Part shown: in pieces, positions 16,071-25,909 of the stretch
Layout: each line of letters opens with the position of its first letter
Position numbering within the stretch: the first letter of the stretch is position 1
Assembly (NCBI GenBank): GCA_016779585.1
Contig: JADHNI010000005.1
Location: forward strand, 1 to 64,000
Length of the DNA: 64,000 nt
DNA from: Pseudomonadales bacterium
GTDB lineage: Bacteria > Pseudomonadota > Gammaproteobacteria > Pseudomonadales > Azotimanducaceae
Direction of reading: 5' to 3'
The notes under the pieces: generated by a model
What the model saw: the letters and a program-made list of their open reading frames with translations, nothing else
The model's database searches: none
Told to the model about the DNA's origin: nothing
Position numbers and translations under genes: made by a program

Positions 16071-16534
16071 ATGAAAGTCGCGAACCACTCGGTCGTATCT
16101 ATTCACTATACCCTGACGAACAATGATGGGGAGGTCCTGGATTCATCAGAAGGCCAGGCGCCGCTGACCTACCTGCACGGTGTTGGAAACCTGATACCCG
16201 GGCTTGAAAAGGAGCTCCTGGACAAGGCGGTTGGTGACGAGTTCGATGTGACAGTGGCCCCAGGTGAGGGTTACGGGGAACAGACAGATGAACTGGTCCA
16301 GACAGTTCCGAGCAGCGTTTTCGAGGGTGTCGAGCAGGTTGAGCCGGGCATGCAGTTCCGTGCGTCAGGGCCCGGAGGCGAAGCTCAGCTCATTACTGTT
16401 ACTTCGGTGGAAGGCGATATGGTGACCATCGATGGCAATCCCCGCTCGCCGGTGTGACACTAAATTTTAAAGTTGAGATTACGGCGATCCGCGACGCAAC
16501 TGAAGAAGAAATTGCTCACGGTCACGTGCACTAA
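16071..16534 (+). pseudogene. FKBP-type peptidyl-prolyl isomerase, SlyD-like, frameshifted near the end
   Basis: GGAG precedes the ATG of MKVANHSVVSIHYTL, the usual start of SlyD-like FKBPs, which catalyse proline isomerisation and act as chaperones. FKBP signatures (DSSEGQAPLTYLHG, IPGLEKELLDKAVGDEF, GYGEQ) are intact. Near 16439-16443 one base appears to be missing: the frame as read ends early at 16457 (128 aa). A shift there restores [21 protein letters not shown] and stops at 16532-16534, exactly the expected family ending. It may be a true frameshift or a sequencing error. The shortened protein lacks the last strand of the domain. Confidence 0.82.
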
Positions 16535-16866
16535 TCCTCAAGCCTGACGATTATCCCGGCGTTGGCGATGACGATGGCGTCTTTGCCATCGTCGGAAGGT
16601 ATTTCGAGCCCACCTTTCTCAACCGTTATGTTCACCGTGCCATAGGGCAGGGCCCCAGCAACCCGCTTCCTGTCGACCTTGTCAGGCTCGGGCACGCCGA
16701 TCATCAGGTCGATATACATATCGCTGGCGGTTTTCCCCAGGGGTGCAAAGAAGTGCAGGCTTGAATGATGGATGGCATCGAACACTGCACGTTCTGCAGC
16801 CTGGGTATAGTCCCGACCGTGAACATCCGTGCCCATTCCCATCTCTGTGACGTAGCGTGTCTTCAT
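16531..16866 (-). CDS. Lin0512 family protein
   Basis: The 111-residue product opens [32 protein letters not shown], the G-M-G-x-D-x-H-G and A-x-R/E-A-V pattern of the conserved Lin0512 family. The family's function is unknown. It is convergent with the FKBP gene, overlapping the restored FKBP stop by four bases, and divergent from the LLM gene at 16914. Confidence 0.8.
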   Translation of the reverse strand: MKTRYVTEMGMGTDVHGRDYTQAAERAVFDAIHHSSLHFFAPLGKTASDMYIDLMIGVPEPDKVDRKRVAGALPYGTVNITVEKGGLEIPSDDGKDAIVIANAGIIVRLED

Positions 16867-16913
16867 GGTTTATGCTCCGAAGGCAATTCAGAAAGAAACC
16901 ACGGTAGCAGAAA

Positions 16914-17801
16914 ATGAAAATTGGCGCGGTTTTCCCCCATCTTGAAATTGGCAGTGATCCCGTCGTCATTCGTGACTGGGCGCAGACTGCTGAAGGTCTC
17001 GGTTACTCCCACCTGCTTGTCTACGATCATGTGATTGGTGCCGTGCATGAAAACAGGGAGCCACCCTTGTGGGGACCTTACACGGAAGAGTCGGCGTTTC
17101 ATGAACTGTTTGTACTGTTTGGTTATTTTGCTGCCTGTACCGAGCGTGTTGGATTGGCCAGTGGCATCCTGATCCTGCCGCAAAGGCAAACCGTCCTGGT
17201 TGCCAAGCAGGCTGCTGAAGTGGACATCCTCTCAGGTGGCCGGCTGCGCCTTGGCGTGGGTACCGGCTGGAACTACGTGGAATATGACAGCCTTAACGAA
17301 GGCTTCGAGTCCCGCGGCAAGAGGCAGGTGGAGCAGATTGACCTGATGCGCAGGCTCTGGACTGAGCCGGTAATTGATTACAGGGGGCAGTGGCATCAAG
17401 TAGATCGCGCAGGTCTCAAGCCGTTGCCCGGTCGTCAGATACCTGTCTGGTTTGGCGGCTTTGTTGATGTTGCATTTCGCCGCGCTGCAGAGATCGGCGA
17501 CGGTTTCATATTCGGCAGCGGCCAGAAGGAAAATCTTGAGGCCATGAAACAACTGCAGGTTCATCTCGACAAAAATGGGCGCACGCCGAACGATTTCGGT
17601 ATTGAAGCCCTGTTGAACTACCAGTCCGGTCCCGACAAATGGGCCGGTGAGATCGAGGACTGGATCAATGTTGGTGCCGAGTATGTTGCCATGCGCGGCA
17701 TGGCGCTGCGTGGCCAGGGTGAGGGCCTTTCCTCACCCCGGAAACACATCGAAATCCTGGAAACCTACTGGAATGTGGTCGGCGAGCTGGCCGACGGTTG
17801 A
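16914..17801 (+). CDS. LLM-class flavin/F420-dependent oxidoreductase
   Basis: This 295-residue luciferase-like monooxygenase-fold enzyme starts MKIGAVFPHLEIGSDP and has YDHVIG, the GGRLRLGVGTGWN loop and PVWFGGF, all typical of the class annotated as F420-dependent. FMN use is also possible. The reaction is unknown. Its end overlaps the RND permease gene tail to tail by 37 bases. Confidence 0.85.
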   Translation: MKIGAVFPHLEIGSDPVVIRDWAQTAEGLGYSHLLVYDHVIGAVHENREPPLWGPYTEESAFHELFVLFGYFAACTERVGLASGILILPQRQTVLVAKQAAEVDILSGGRLRLGVGTGWNYVEYDSLNEGFESRGKRQVEQIDLMRRLWTEPVIDYRGQWHQVDRAGLKPLPGRQIPVWFGGFVDVAFRRAAEIGDGFIFGSGQKENLEAMKQLQVHLDKNGRTPNDFGIEALLNYQSGPDKWAGEIEDWINVGAEYVAMRGMALRGQGEGLSSPRKHIEILETYWNVVGELADG

Positions 17802-20800
17802 TCCTCTTTCCCTGCCAGGGCACTGAAACCCGGTTTCAGGAAGTTGCCCAGGTCATGCAGTATCAGGTAGCCGGATGGCACAACCAGCAGGGTTACCACA
17901 GTCGCAAACAACACCCCGAATGAGAGGGACACCGCCATGGGTACCAGGAACTGCGCCTGGACACTCTTGTTCAGCATCAGTGGCAACAGGCCAACGAAAG
18001 TTGTGATCGACGTCAGGATGATTGGTCGACATCGCGACACCGCTGCGTTAAGAACCGCATCATGCATATTCTCACCAGTCTCGCGTCGCGCATTCACGTT
18101 GTGAACCAGCACCAGTGAAGAGTTCACCACGACTCCGTTTGCAGCAACCAGTCCGAGTATCGACATCATGGCAAGCCCTGGTACGAAGCCCAGGGTTTTC
18201 ATGATCAGGTGACCCCAGATAGCACCAACGAAGGCGAAGGGAATCACACTCATGATAACGAGAGGTTGCACGTACGATCTCAGTGGTATGGCGAGCAAGG
18301 CAAAGATTACAAACAGCGCGACCACGGTATTCGGGATCAGGCTGCCGATGGATTCACTCTGGTCAGCCTGGGCTCCTTCCAGACGGTAGGTTACCCGCGG
18401 GTAGGGTTCCATCAGTTCCTGGATCGGACCTGACCGAAGATCCGCCAGAACCTCATTAGCGGTAATCTGGGTTCGATCCACGTCCGCTACAACATTGACG
18501 ATACGGCGACCATCAGCCCGCCGGATAGACGAAAACCCTCGACCGAGATCAGCTTCAGCCACTGTTGCAAAGGGAACCTCTGATCCACCGGGTGTCCGGA
18601 TACGCATTGAGTCCAGGGACCCGAGGGAACGTCTTTCGTCCTCTGTATATCGAACCATGACCCGGACATCGTCCCGGCCTCGTTGGATGCGCTGTGCCTC
18701 TTCGCCATAAAAAGCCTGCCGTACCTGGCTGGCCAGACTTCCCAGCGTCAGCCCTAACGACTCTCCAGAGGGGAGAATAGATAGTTTGACTTCCTGTTTA
18801 CCCGAGCGAAAGGAGTCTGTGATGTCCACGACTCCGGGATACTCGGCGAGCTTGAACCTGAGTTTTTCGGCAACGACCTGGAGTTCCTCGACGTTTTCTC
18901 CCTCGAGCTGTATATCGATGTCGTCCCCTGCCGAGAAGAGGCTGGAGTTGAACTTCAGTTCCACGGCATCGGGAATGGGGCCGTTTGCTTTTCGCCACAG
19001 GTCTGCAACTTCCCGGGTTTTGATGTCCCTGGTCTGGCTCGGTGTCAGCTGCAGGAAAACCTCTCCCAGGTGGCCGTTGGACACGCTGCCACCTACGCTG
19101 ATAGAACTGGGAGGTCCATTGCTCGCTGAGAGTTGGCTGCCAACAACAGAAAGCACGTGGATGACAGGTGGTGCGTCAGGGTATTGGTTGTTCAGTTGTT
19201 CTTTCACCACAGCAGCGGATTCTTCAAGCTGGCGTATACCGGCGCGGGTAACCTCAGCACTGGTACCCAGTGGCATGGTGAGCTTCGCGATCACCTGGTC
19301 CGATGCCAGTGGCGGGAAGAATGAGAAAGGCAGGCGGCCGCTTGCCATGATGGCAAGCGCTGACATCAGGGCAACGATAGCGATAGAGACGGTAATGTAT
19401 CTCGCGTTCAGTGCGGCCCTGGCCGCGGCCCGGAACTGCACGTGGATAAAAGACTCAAGTCCGTCGGCGAATTTTGATTGCACCTGGATCACTTTTGCAG
19501 CGAACCCGGCAAAGTATCCGGCGAGGTGAAGAGCGAACAGGAAACTCGCCACGGCAATGGCAAAGGCAATGTAGGAACGCGTGTCCCAGGCGACGCCGAG
19601 CAGAAGGATACCGACAAATGGCACCAGCATCAGGTCAACTTCTGCGGAGGGTGACTTCACATTGCTGTGTCCCAGGTGTGCCGGCAGGATCATCTGGGAC
19701 TCAATCAAGGAAAACACCAGGCAACAGATCACAGTTGTGGCAATAACGCTCATGACTTGCCCCATGAAACCCGTGACAAAGAGCAGAGGCATAAAGGCTG
19801 CGACGGTGGTCAGTACACCAAAGGTCACCGGTATCGTGACTCTTTGCGCACCCTCAATGGCACCCTGCAGCGGGCGTCCTCCTTCCTGGTGGCGAGAGTG
19901 CACACTTTCGCCCACCACGATCGCATCATCGACCAGGATCCCGAGCACCAGGATAAAGCCGAACAGGGAGATGGCGTCGATAGACATGCCAACCTGGTTG
20001 CTCAGGGCGATTGCGCCAAGAAATGCGACCGGAACACCAAGGCTGACCCAGAATGCCAGTCGTGGCCTGAGAAAGAGCGCCAGAAGTATAAGTACCATGA
20101 GAAAACCCTGGCGACCACTCTGCAGCAGCGTGTTAAGCCGATCCTCCAGGAAAGTCGAGTCATCATTCCAGACTGTGAGTTCAACCCCTTCCGGTAGTCT
20201 CGGTGCAACATCTTCAACGTACTGCTTTACAGTTCGTGCTATGAACTGAATATCCTGGTCGCCGGAGCGTGCTACGCGTATCAGTGCGGCAGGTTTGCCA
20301 TTGAACCTGAGCTCCTGGTCGGTATCAGCGAAGCCGTCGACAACCGCGGCAACATCTTTAAGGTAGACTCGCGTGCCATCGACACGTGTTGTAACCACCA
20401 ACTCTTCGAATTCCTTGCCCCAGTAAGCCTGCCCCTTGGTTCGAAGCAGAATTTCTCCAGCCCTGGTTTTAATGGAGCCTCCAGGCAGGTCCAGTGAACC
20501 GCTGCGAACGGCTCTTGCTACCTGGTCAAAAGTCAGGTTGTTTCGTCTAAGCGATTCTTCAGAGACTTCTATAGATATTTCGTAGGGTCTCGTGTTGGAA
20601 ACCGATGCTTGCGTGACGCCGGGCAACTGGGTGATGTCATCGCGCACCTGGTAGGCGAGCTCCTTCAGCGTGCGCTCGTCCTTCGGGCCCGTGATCGTAA
20701 TATCCAGGACGTTGCGGATGGGCTCAACGAGTGTTGTGATCGGCTTTTCTGTTTCCTCGGGGAAAGTGTCGATGGAATCAACGCGGTTTTTTACCTCATC

Positions 20801-21118
20801 AAGTGCCTTGGCTTCATCTGCACTTTCAAAGAGTTCAACAGATACGGTGCACAGACCCTCGTTGGCGCTGCTATTGATCTGCTTTACGCCCTCGATACCC
20901 TCGAGTTCCTCTTCGATGCGCACACAAACGCCTTCCTCTACCTCCTCGGGTGCTGCACCCAGGTAGGGAACCGAGATGGATATAAGAGGCAGGTCAATAT
21001 CCGGGAAAGATTTGCGCTGCATCTGCGGCAGGGTGACCAGTCCCGCCAGGATAATCAGCATCATCAGCAGGTTTGCAGCGACGTGGTTCGAGGCGAACCA
21101 GGCAATGATCGGTTTCAT
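17765..21118 (-). CDS. RND efflux permease (AcrB/HAE-1-like)
   Basis: The 1117-residue inner-membrane pump has the family start MKPIIAWFASNHVAANLLMM, two large periplasmic loops and the proton-relay Asp pair in LGILVDDAIVVGE. It exchanges protons for substrate together with the adaptor encoded by the preceding gene (four-base overlap). No outer-membrane channel gene is adjacent, so a TolC encoded elsewhere is presumably shared. The regulated TetR-adaptor-permease order suggests drug or hydrophobic-compound export. Confidence 0.93.
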   Translation of the reverse strand: MKPIIAWFASNHVAANLLMMLIILAGLVTLPQMQRKSFPDIDLPLISISVPYLGAAPEEVEEGVCVRIEEELEGIEGVKQINSSANEGLCTVSVELFESADEAKALDEVKNRVDSIDTFPEETEKPITTLVEPIRNVLDITITGPKDERTLKELAYQVRDDITQLPGVTQASVSNTRPYEISIEVSEESLRRNNLTFDQVARAVRSGSLDLPGGSIKTRAGEILLRTKGQAYWGKEFEELVVTTRVDGTRVYLKDVAAVVDGFADTDQELRFNGKPAALIRVARSGDQDIQFIARTVKQYVEDVAPRLPEGVELTVWNDDSTFLEDRLNTLLQSGRQGFLMVLILLALFLRPRLAFWVSLGVPVAFLGAIALSNQVGMSIDAISLFGFILVLGILVDDAIVVGESVHSRHQEGGRPLQGAIEGAQRVTIPVTFGVLTTVAAFMPLLFVTGFMGQVMSVIATTVICCLVFSLIESQMILPAHLGHSNVKSPSAEVDLMLVPFVGILLLGVAWDTRSYIAFAIAVASFLFALHLAGYFAGFAAKVIQVQSKFADGLESFIHVQFRAAARAALNARYITVSIAIVALMSALAIMASGRLPFSFFPPLASDQVIAKLTMPLGTSAEVTRAGIRQLEESAAVVKEQLNNQYPDAPPVIHVLSVVGSQLSASNGPPSSISVGGSVSNGHLGEVFLQLTPSQTRDIKTREVADLWRKANGPIPDAVELKFNSSLFSAGDDIDIQLEGENVEELQVVAEKLRFKLAEYPGVVDITDSFRSGKQEVKLSILPSGESLGLTLGSLASQVRQAFYGEEAQRIQRGRDDVRVMVRYTEDERRSLGSLDSMRIRTPGGSEVPFATVAEADLGRGFSSIRRADGRRIVNVVADVDRTQITANEVLADLRSGPIQELMEPYPRVTYRLEGAQADQSESIGSLIPNTVVALFVIFALLAIPLRSYVQPLVIMSVIPFAFVGAIWGHLIMKTLGFVPGLAMMSILGLVAANGVVVNSSLVLVHNVNARRETGENMHDAVLNAAVSRCRPIILTSITTFVGLLPLMLNKSVQAQFLVPMAVSLSFGVLFATVVTLLVVPSGYLILHDLGNFLKPGFSALAGKEDQPSASSPTTFQ

Positions 21119-22269
21119 GACGCTGCCAGCCCCGCTTCGTCAACAGGACGAACCTGCATGCCCTCGATGGCATTGTTGATTGTCGAGAGACAGATGGTGT
21201 CGCCGATACTGATTCCGCTCTTGACGTAAACATCCTCATCCACGATGCGCAGTATCTCAACATCCCGGAACTGGATGCGATTGTCGCTGTTGATCACGTA
21301 AACCTGCTCATTCGCCTGGAGTGCAGAGCGTGGCAGGACGAACACGTCGTCAACCTGGGTGCCGATGATCTCCGCCTCGACAAACAATCCAACGGCGAGA
21401 GGTGGTTTATTCACCTGCTCATAAGGTGATTCCACCTGTGCGATGACATTGATCATGCGGGTCTGGGGGTCCAGCTCTCCCTCGGTCCTGACGACCCTGG
21501 CTTCCCAGGTATGGTCAGCGCCGGCAAACCTTGCGCGAAGTAAAACGGTCGGTTGCTCAGTAACCTTTAAACCGGCCAACGGTAACTCCAGGTACGCCAG
21601 TTCCTCGTCATGAATCGGTAGTCTCACCTCAGCCATGTCAGTAGCGTACAGATTAGCGATCGCCTGGCCGCGAGTGATGAACTGGCCGATATCCACGCGT
21701 TCACTGCGCACACGGCCGTCATAGGGTGCGGTAATTTTTGTCCGCTGCAGGTCGCGTTCCGCCCGAGATAGCCTGGCACGCGCTTCGCGCAGGGAGGCCT
21801 GGGCAAATCTCAGCCGATTTTGCGCATCATCCTGTTGTGACTGGCTGGCAGACTGTTTTTTAGCGAGATCCAGCTGGCGTTTGTAGGCACGGTCAGCATT
21901 GTCCAGCTCACTCTCGGCTGACGTCAGCGCCGCGCGGGCCTGTTCCAGTGCCACCTCATAGTCCAGTGGGTCAATTTGCAGCAGAACGTCCCCTTCCGTG
22001 AAAAATCCACCCGATACCATGGAATCCGACATGCTGATCACCCTGCCGGAGACCTCCGGGATCAGCTCACTTTCCGTTCGGGGCAGGACCGTACCGTGAG
22101 TGATGGAGGTTAGCTGAACCGTCTGGGCGTCCGCGCGCCAGGTTCTGACGATGGGAGCATTGTTCGGCGGCGGCAGTTGCTCCAGCCTGGGACCGGTGGC
22201 GACAATGATCCCGGCAAGAGCGAAACCGCCAATTACGATTATTATGGGTAATAGAAAGCGCTTAATCAT
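21115..22269 (-). CDS. RND periplasmic adaptor (membrane-fusion protein)
   Basis: The 384-residue protein has an N-terminal membrane anchor (about 5-26), a barrel-sandwich/lipoyl part (GTVLPRTESELIPEVSGRV), an alpha-helical hairpin around residues 105-165 rich in Ala, Leu, Gln and Arg, and beta-barrel segments. It bridges the permease to the outer-membrane channel. It overlaps the permease by four bases and the regulator by eight, so the three are one operon. Confidence 0.92.
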   Translation of the reverse strand: MIKRFLLPIIIVIGGFALAGIIVATGPRLEQLPPPNNAPIVRTWRADAQTVQLTSITHGTVLPRTESELIPEVSGRVISMSDSMVSGGFFTEGDVLLQIDPLDYEVALEQARAALTSAESELDNADRAYKRQLDLAKKQSASQSQQDDAQNRLRFAQASLREARARLSRAERDLQRTKITAPYDGRVRSERVDIGQFITRGQAIANLYATDMAEVRLPIHDEELAYLELPLAGLKVTEQPTVLLRARFAGADHTWEARVVRTEGELDPQTRMINVIAQVESPYEQVNKPPLAVGLFVEAEIIGTQVDDVFVLPRSALQANEQVYVINSDNRIQFRDVEILRIVDEDVYVKSGISIGDTICLSTINNAIEGMQVRPVDEAGLAAS

Positions 22270-22900
22270 GAGTAATTCCGTTATGAGTTCGCAGCAGGCC
22301 AGCCTCTACGAAGTCAATCAGGCGAGGCACACCAGAGGTGAATGCATCATGTGTAGATTCACTTCCCAGTGGTGCGTGCATCTGGAGCAGATGGATCATG
22401 GATCCGATCATGAAGTGGAACCGCCAGCGAATTTCTTCGGCGGGTACGTGCGGCAGGACCAGGCGGAGAGCATCTTGAAATGCCATGGCCACTTCGTGGA
22501 AGGTTTCCTCGAGAATCGGTCGAGTCAGGGACTCAGGTTCTCCGTACATACGACCGATCAGCGCTGGCACCCCGGGATCGACGTATCGCAGCGGTTCGAA
22601 AAACGATTCCAGTATGGATCGAATAGTTAGTTGGCGCTTACCTACCTGCGCTTCGTGTTCTAGTGCAGCCAATCGCTTCAGCCGGTTCGCATTGACAGGC
22701 TGTACCCGCCGCTGGAACACAGCGGAAAACAGGCCTTTCTTTGAGCCAAAATGGTAGTTGGTGGCGGCCAGGTTAACCCCGGCCTTTGTTGCAATGGCAC
22801 GCACAGAGGTCGCAGCGAATCCGTGTTCGATAAACAGGGATTCGGCGGCATCGAGGATACGTTCCCTCGTATTGCTGGTGTCTGTTGCGGCGACGCTCAT
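22262..22900 (-). CDS. TetR-family repressor of the RND operon (CecR/YbiH-like)
   Basis: The 212-residue regulator has a TetR helix-turn-helix at about 10-57 (TRERILDAAESLF through GVNLAATNYHFGSKKGLF), closest in style to CecR/YbiH. It probably represses its own operon by binding the two palindrome-like sites just upstream, and a pump substrate would release it. It leads the regulator-adaptor-permease message. Confidence 0.9.
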   Translation of the reverse strand: MSVAATDTSNTRERILDAAESLFIEHGFAATSVRAIATKAGVNLAATNYHFGSKKGLFSAVFQRRVQPVNANRLKRLAALEHEAQVGKRQLTIRSILESFFEPLRYVDPGVPALIGRMYGEPESLTRPILEETFHEVAMAFQDALRLVLPHVPAEEIRWRFHFMIGSMIHLLQMHAPLGSESTHDAFTSGVPRLIDFVEAGLLRTHNGITHD

Positions 22901-22916
22901 TTCGTTATCCTAAAAG

Positions 22917-22932
22917 TCAAACGAACGTTTGA
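22917..22932 (-). promoter_or_regulatory. Operator-like palindrome 1 upstream of the TetR gene
   Basis: TCAAACGAACGTTTGA has perfect seven-base arms around AA. It lies 16 bases before the TetR start, where a repressor would block transcription. Confidence 0.75.
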
Positions 22933-22974
22933 ATGGCGCATGTTAACAGCGCTCACATAAGTTGCAAGTGGTAT

Positions 22975-22990
22975 TTATACGAACGTTTGA
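22975..22990 (-). promoter_or_regulatory. Operator-like palindrome 2 upstream of the TetR gene
   Basis: TTATACGAACGTTTGA matches site 1 at 14 of 16 positions and is 58 bases from it. The left arm is weaker, so it may be a second, lower-affinity site. Confidence 0.65.
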
Positions 22991-23026
22991 GTAATAGCGG
23001 ATGAGCGTCCAGGAGGATTTGCGGAC

Positions 23027-23953
23027 CTAATTCAGTAGCGGTGCCAGATGCTGCTGGGAGTCTGGTGCAAATTCAGTGAGCTGTACCCTGGTGATACCTA
23101 GTTTTCCCAGGTTTTCGAGCGCCTGGGCAACATCCTCCGGGTGACCCATGAAATTGCCCAGGTAGCCATTACCCATCGCAGCTTTCATCTGGTGCACAGC
23201 TTCGTTTTCGCCAGCCGCGACCAGCAGGAAAATGCCAATGGGAATATCGCCGCTGATCTGTCGCACTCGATCGATGCTTTCGCGCACCTCATCTTCTGTC
23301 ACAGTGGCCATCAGGCCCAGGTCAATGGAGCCGCCCCGGGTTGATCTCGCACTTGCCTTGATTTCGATGCGATCCACCAGGGGTGTGATTTCACGAATTC
23401 CCCTCGGCCCGCCAGCAGAGCCAACGAGTGGTGGCGGTGAGTCGAGCAGCGGTCCGATTCGCTGGTCACCACTGATATCTATCTGGTAATGCTCACCCTC
23501 GAACTGGCACTGGTTGGTGCGCAGCAGTTCCCCGGCAATCTTCATGGCTTCAATGTAGCGGCTGATTCGCTCACGGGGTGGTGGGTAGTGCATGCCGATG
23601 GCCTTCATCTCAGCTTCCGCCCAACCGGCCCCAAGACCCGCTTCAAAGCGGCCGTTTGAGGCCTGTTGCAGTGACAGGACGCCCTGTACGAACTCCACCG
23701 GGGATCGGAACAGGTTGTTACAGAATGATGAGGTGATTTTGATACAACTGGTGGCGCAGGCCATTTGTGTGGCCGCCACAAAAACGTGAGGATAAAGGTG
23801 ATTTGTTACCCAGAAATGATCAGAAGCGCAGATGCCATCCCAGCCCGCTTCTTCCATTTCCCTTGCCCAGATGCCAGGTTCATGAAAGCGTGCACCTGGC
23901 ATATTGACGAAATATTCCAAGAGTTGCTCCAGGTCAGTCCTTTGAACGATCAT
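23027..23953 (-). CDS. LLM-class flavin/F420-dependent oxidoreductase
   Basis: The 308-residue start at MIVQRTDLEQ is a compromise. The reading frame extends 47 codons further, but that region overlaps the divergent oxygenase gene; a Met at 23902 (MPGARFHEPG) is another choice. The fold signatures are EEAGWDGICASDHFW, NGRFEAGLGAGWAEAEM and GSAGGPRGIREI, typical of luciferase-like enzymes using F420 or FMN. The substrate is unknown. It lies on the same strand as, and just upstream of, the TetR operon, but the operators fall between them. Confidence 0.82.
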   Translation of the reverse strand: MIVQRTDLEQLLEYFVNMPGARFHEPGIWAREMEEAGWDGICASDHFWVTNHLYPHVFVAATQMACATSCIKITSSFCNNLFRSPVEFVQGVLSLQQASNGRFEAGLGAGWAEAEMKAIGMHYPPPRERISRYIEAMKIAGELLRTNQCQFEGEHYQIDISGDQRIGPLLDSPPPLVGSAGGPRGIREITPLVDRIEIKASARSTRGGSIDLGLMATVTEDEVRESIDRVRQISGDIPIGIFLLVAAGENEAVHQMKAAMGNGYLGNFMGHPEDVAQALENLGKLGITRVQLTEFAPDSQQHLAPLLN

Positions 23954-23986
23954 GTCACAAGTTGGGAGCAGACAAAAAGGCGCGTT

Positions 23987-24937
23987 ATGCAGGTACCCGT
24001 TATTGACCTGGAGAAAGCGGAAAGTGATCTTTCCGTGCTGGAGCCGCTGGATCGTGCCTGTCGTGATCACGGGTTTTTCCTGCTGCGCAACCACGGCATG
24101 GATGAAGCCATTGAGCGCATGTGGCAGGCAGCCGAACAGTTTTTTTCAGAGCCGGCGGAAGTGAAAAGACAGGTATTGCGCACCGAGGATATCCCGCTCG
24201 GCTACTATGATCGCGAATTGACCAAGCGCAAGCGTGACCTGAAGGAAGTCTTTGACTATATGCAGCCGCGTGCAGACGGTTCAGACGTCAACCAGTGGCC
24301 CGAAGGGAACCAGGCGTTTTTTAATGCGCTGATCGGTTTCTTTGATTCGGCGACGACAGTGGCGGGCAGAACACTCAACCTCGTTTACCGGGCGATTACC
24401 GGCGATGCGGTAAACCTGTCCACGCTGCCCCAGGGTGCAGGTCGGACCAGTACAGTCCGTTTGAACTATTACCCGGTGAATGACCCGCTTGGGGAAGCTG
24501 AGCGCGAGGAGGTTGCAGACCTGGGTGACATGGCGCTACATCACCACACGGACCCGGGTGTTCTGACACTGCTGCTTCAGGACATGACGGGTGGCCTGCA
24601 GACTCTGTCCAAAGAAGATGGCTGGATTGATGTGCCGCCGGAGGAAGGTACCATCGTCGTGAACCTTGGTGACTCACTGCAGGTCTGGACTAATGATGTT
24701 TACCGCGCAGCTGTGCACAGGGTGCTGCCGATGAAAGGCACGGGTCGCTACAGCACACCCTATTTTTATAACCCGACCAGTGACGCCATCCTGGAACCGA
24801 TGCCGCAATTGAATTCGGACGCGCCCCGGTACGAAACTTTCACCTGGCGCGAATACATCAAAGGACGAGTGGACGACAATTATACTGACCTGGGTGAAGA
24901 CGATATCCAGATCGATCGTTACCGCAAGGCTGGTTAA
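23987..24937 (+). CDS. 2OG-Fe(II) oxygenase of the isopenicillin N synthase family
   Basis: The 316-residue start is set by AAGG seven bases before ATG of MQVPVIDLEKAE, a classic N-terminus for this family. The metal site is H-x-D in LHHHTDPGVLTLLLQD with the distal His in AVHRVLP, and RYSTPYF holds the Arg-x-Ser that binds 2-oxoglutarate. Products of the family range from hydroxylated flavonoids and gibberellins to beta-lactams; this one is unassigned. It is divergent from the LLM gene with 33 bases between starts. Confidence 0.88.
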   Translation: MQVPVIDLEKAESDLSVLEPLDRACRDHGFFLLRNHGMDEAIERMWQAAEQFFSEPAEVKRQVLRTEDIPLGYYDRELTKRKRDLKEVFDYMQPRADGSDVNQWPEGNQAFFNALIGFFDSATTVAGRTLNLVYRAITGDAVNLSTLPQGAGRTSTVRLNYYPVNDPLGEAEREEVADLGDMALHHHTDPGVLTLLLQDMTGGLQTLSKEDGWIDVPPEEGTIVVNLGDSLQVWTNDVYRAAVHRVLPMKGTGRYSTPYFYNPTSDAILEPMPQLNSDAPRYETFTWREYIKGRVDDNYTDLGEDDIQIDRYRKAG

Positions 24938-25905
24938 CGGCAGCTATCGAGGTAGATACGAATCAGTTCATCACGAACGCCTGGCGTTAGTATCTCCAGC
25001 CACTCGGCTGAAGACTTCTCATAACCAAGCGCCTGGATGCAGATTTCGTGCAGGTCATCACGGCTGCAGAGACCTTGCTCCAGTATATCCCTGCCCGGAA
25101 AGATCATCGCACCGCGCAGGCGTTTCACGACTTCAGATACCACAGCCTTGTTCGCAGGACCTGGACTGATCCCCCAGGGTTCACGTTGAGCCTGTAACTG
25201 TGGCGCTGGCGCGTAACCTTCACCGAGCACTGCAAGGTTGCGGCTTGCAGCCGCCATGACGTTGAGACCCACCAGGTTCATAACAGCGAACGGGCCCAGG
25301 CCAACACCCAGTTTCGAGGTAGCGATCTCATCGATTTGCCCGGGTGTAGCGATATCCAGGCAACGCGCGGCTGCATTGATGTAAGGCAGCGATTGTCGAT
25401 TAAGGATAAAGCAGGGTGTATCGGCGCAGCGGATGGCAAGCTTTCCAGCCTGGTTCATCCAATGATGGATTGCGGATGCAATCGACTCATCGGATTGAGC
25501 AGAGGCAATAATCTCAACCACGGGGTTGAAGTCAGCCGGGTTGTTGTAGTGCACCCCGATAAACCTGTTGGGATATGTCACGGCTCCTGACATATCCCGG
25601 ATCAGGAGTGAGCTGGTGTTTGACGCAATGACGCAATCTGCGCTGACAATCTCGGCTACACGTGCCAGCAGATCACGCTTGACGGCCAGGTCCTCAAACA
25701 CCGCCTCGATAACAAAATCCCTGTCCGATAAATCTGCCAGGTCTTTAGTGAACCTGAGCGGCTGGTTTTCGGGAACTGCCTTTGCGGCGACCAGTTGTTC
25801 GGGCGAAGAGTCAGCAACAATAACATCAGCACCCTGTGAGGCGAGGTGTCTCGCAATACCGGTGCCCATGAGTCCGGCGCCAATAACGGCGGCTTGCCTG
25901 ATCAT
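24934..25905 (-). CDS. 3-hydroxyacyl-CoA dehydrogenase
   Basis: The 323-residue product starts at MIRQAAVIGAGLMGTGIARHL, with the GxGxxG NAD loop; an upstream Met 11 codons earlier lies inside the SDR stop region and is less likely. GVHYNNPADFNPVVEII has an unusual Asn where the family usually has FFNPxxxMxLVE, with the catalytic His in VHYNN. It would oxidise a 3-hydroxyacyl-CoA to the 3-keto form or act on a related acid such as carnitine. Only four bases separate it from the SDR gene before it. Confidence 0.85.
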   Translation of the reverse strand: MIRQAAVIGAGLMGTGIARHLASQGADVIVADSSPEQLVAAKAVPENQPLRFTKDLADLSDRDFVIEAVFEDLAVKRDLLARVAEIVSADCVIASNTSSLLIRDMSGAVTYPNRFIGVHYNNPADFNPVVEIIASAQSDESIASAIHHWMNQAGKLAIRCADTPCFILNRQSLPYINAAARCLDIATPGQIDEIATSKLGVGLGPFAVMNLVGLNVMAAASRNLAVLGEGYAPAPQLQAQREPWGISPGPANKAVVSEVVKRLRGAMIFPGRDILEQGLCSRDDLHEICIQALGYEKSSAEWLEILTPGVRDELIRIYLDSCR

Positions 25906-25909
25906 CCTG

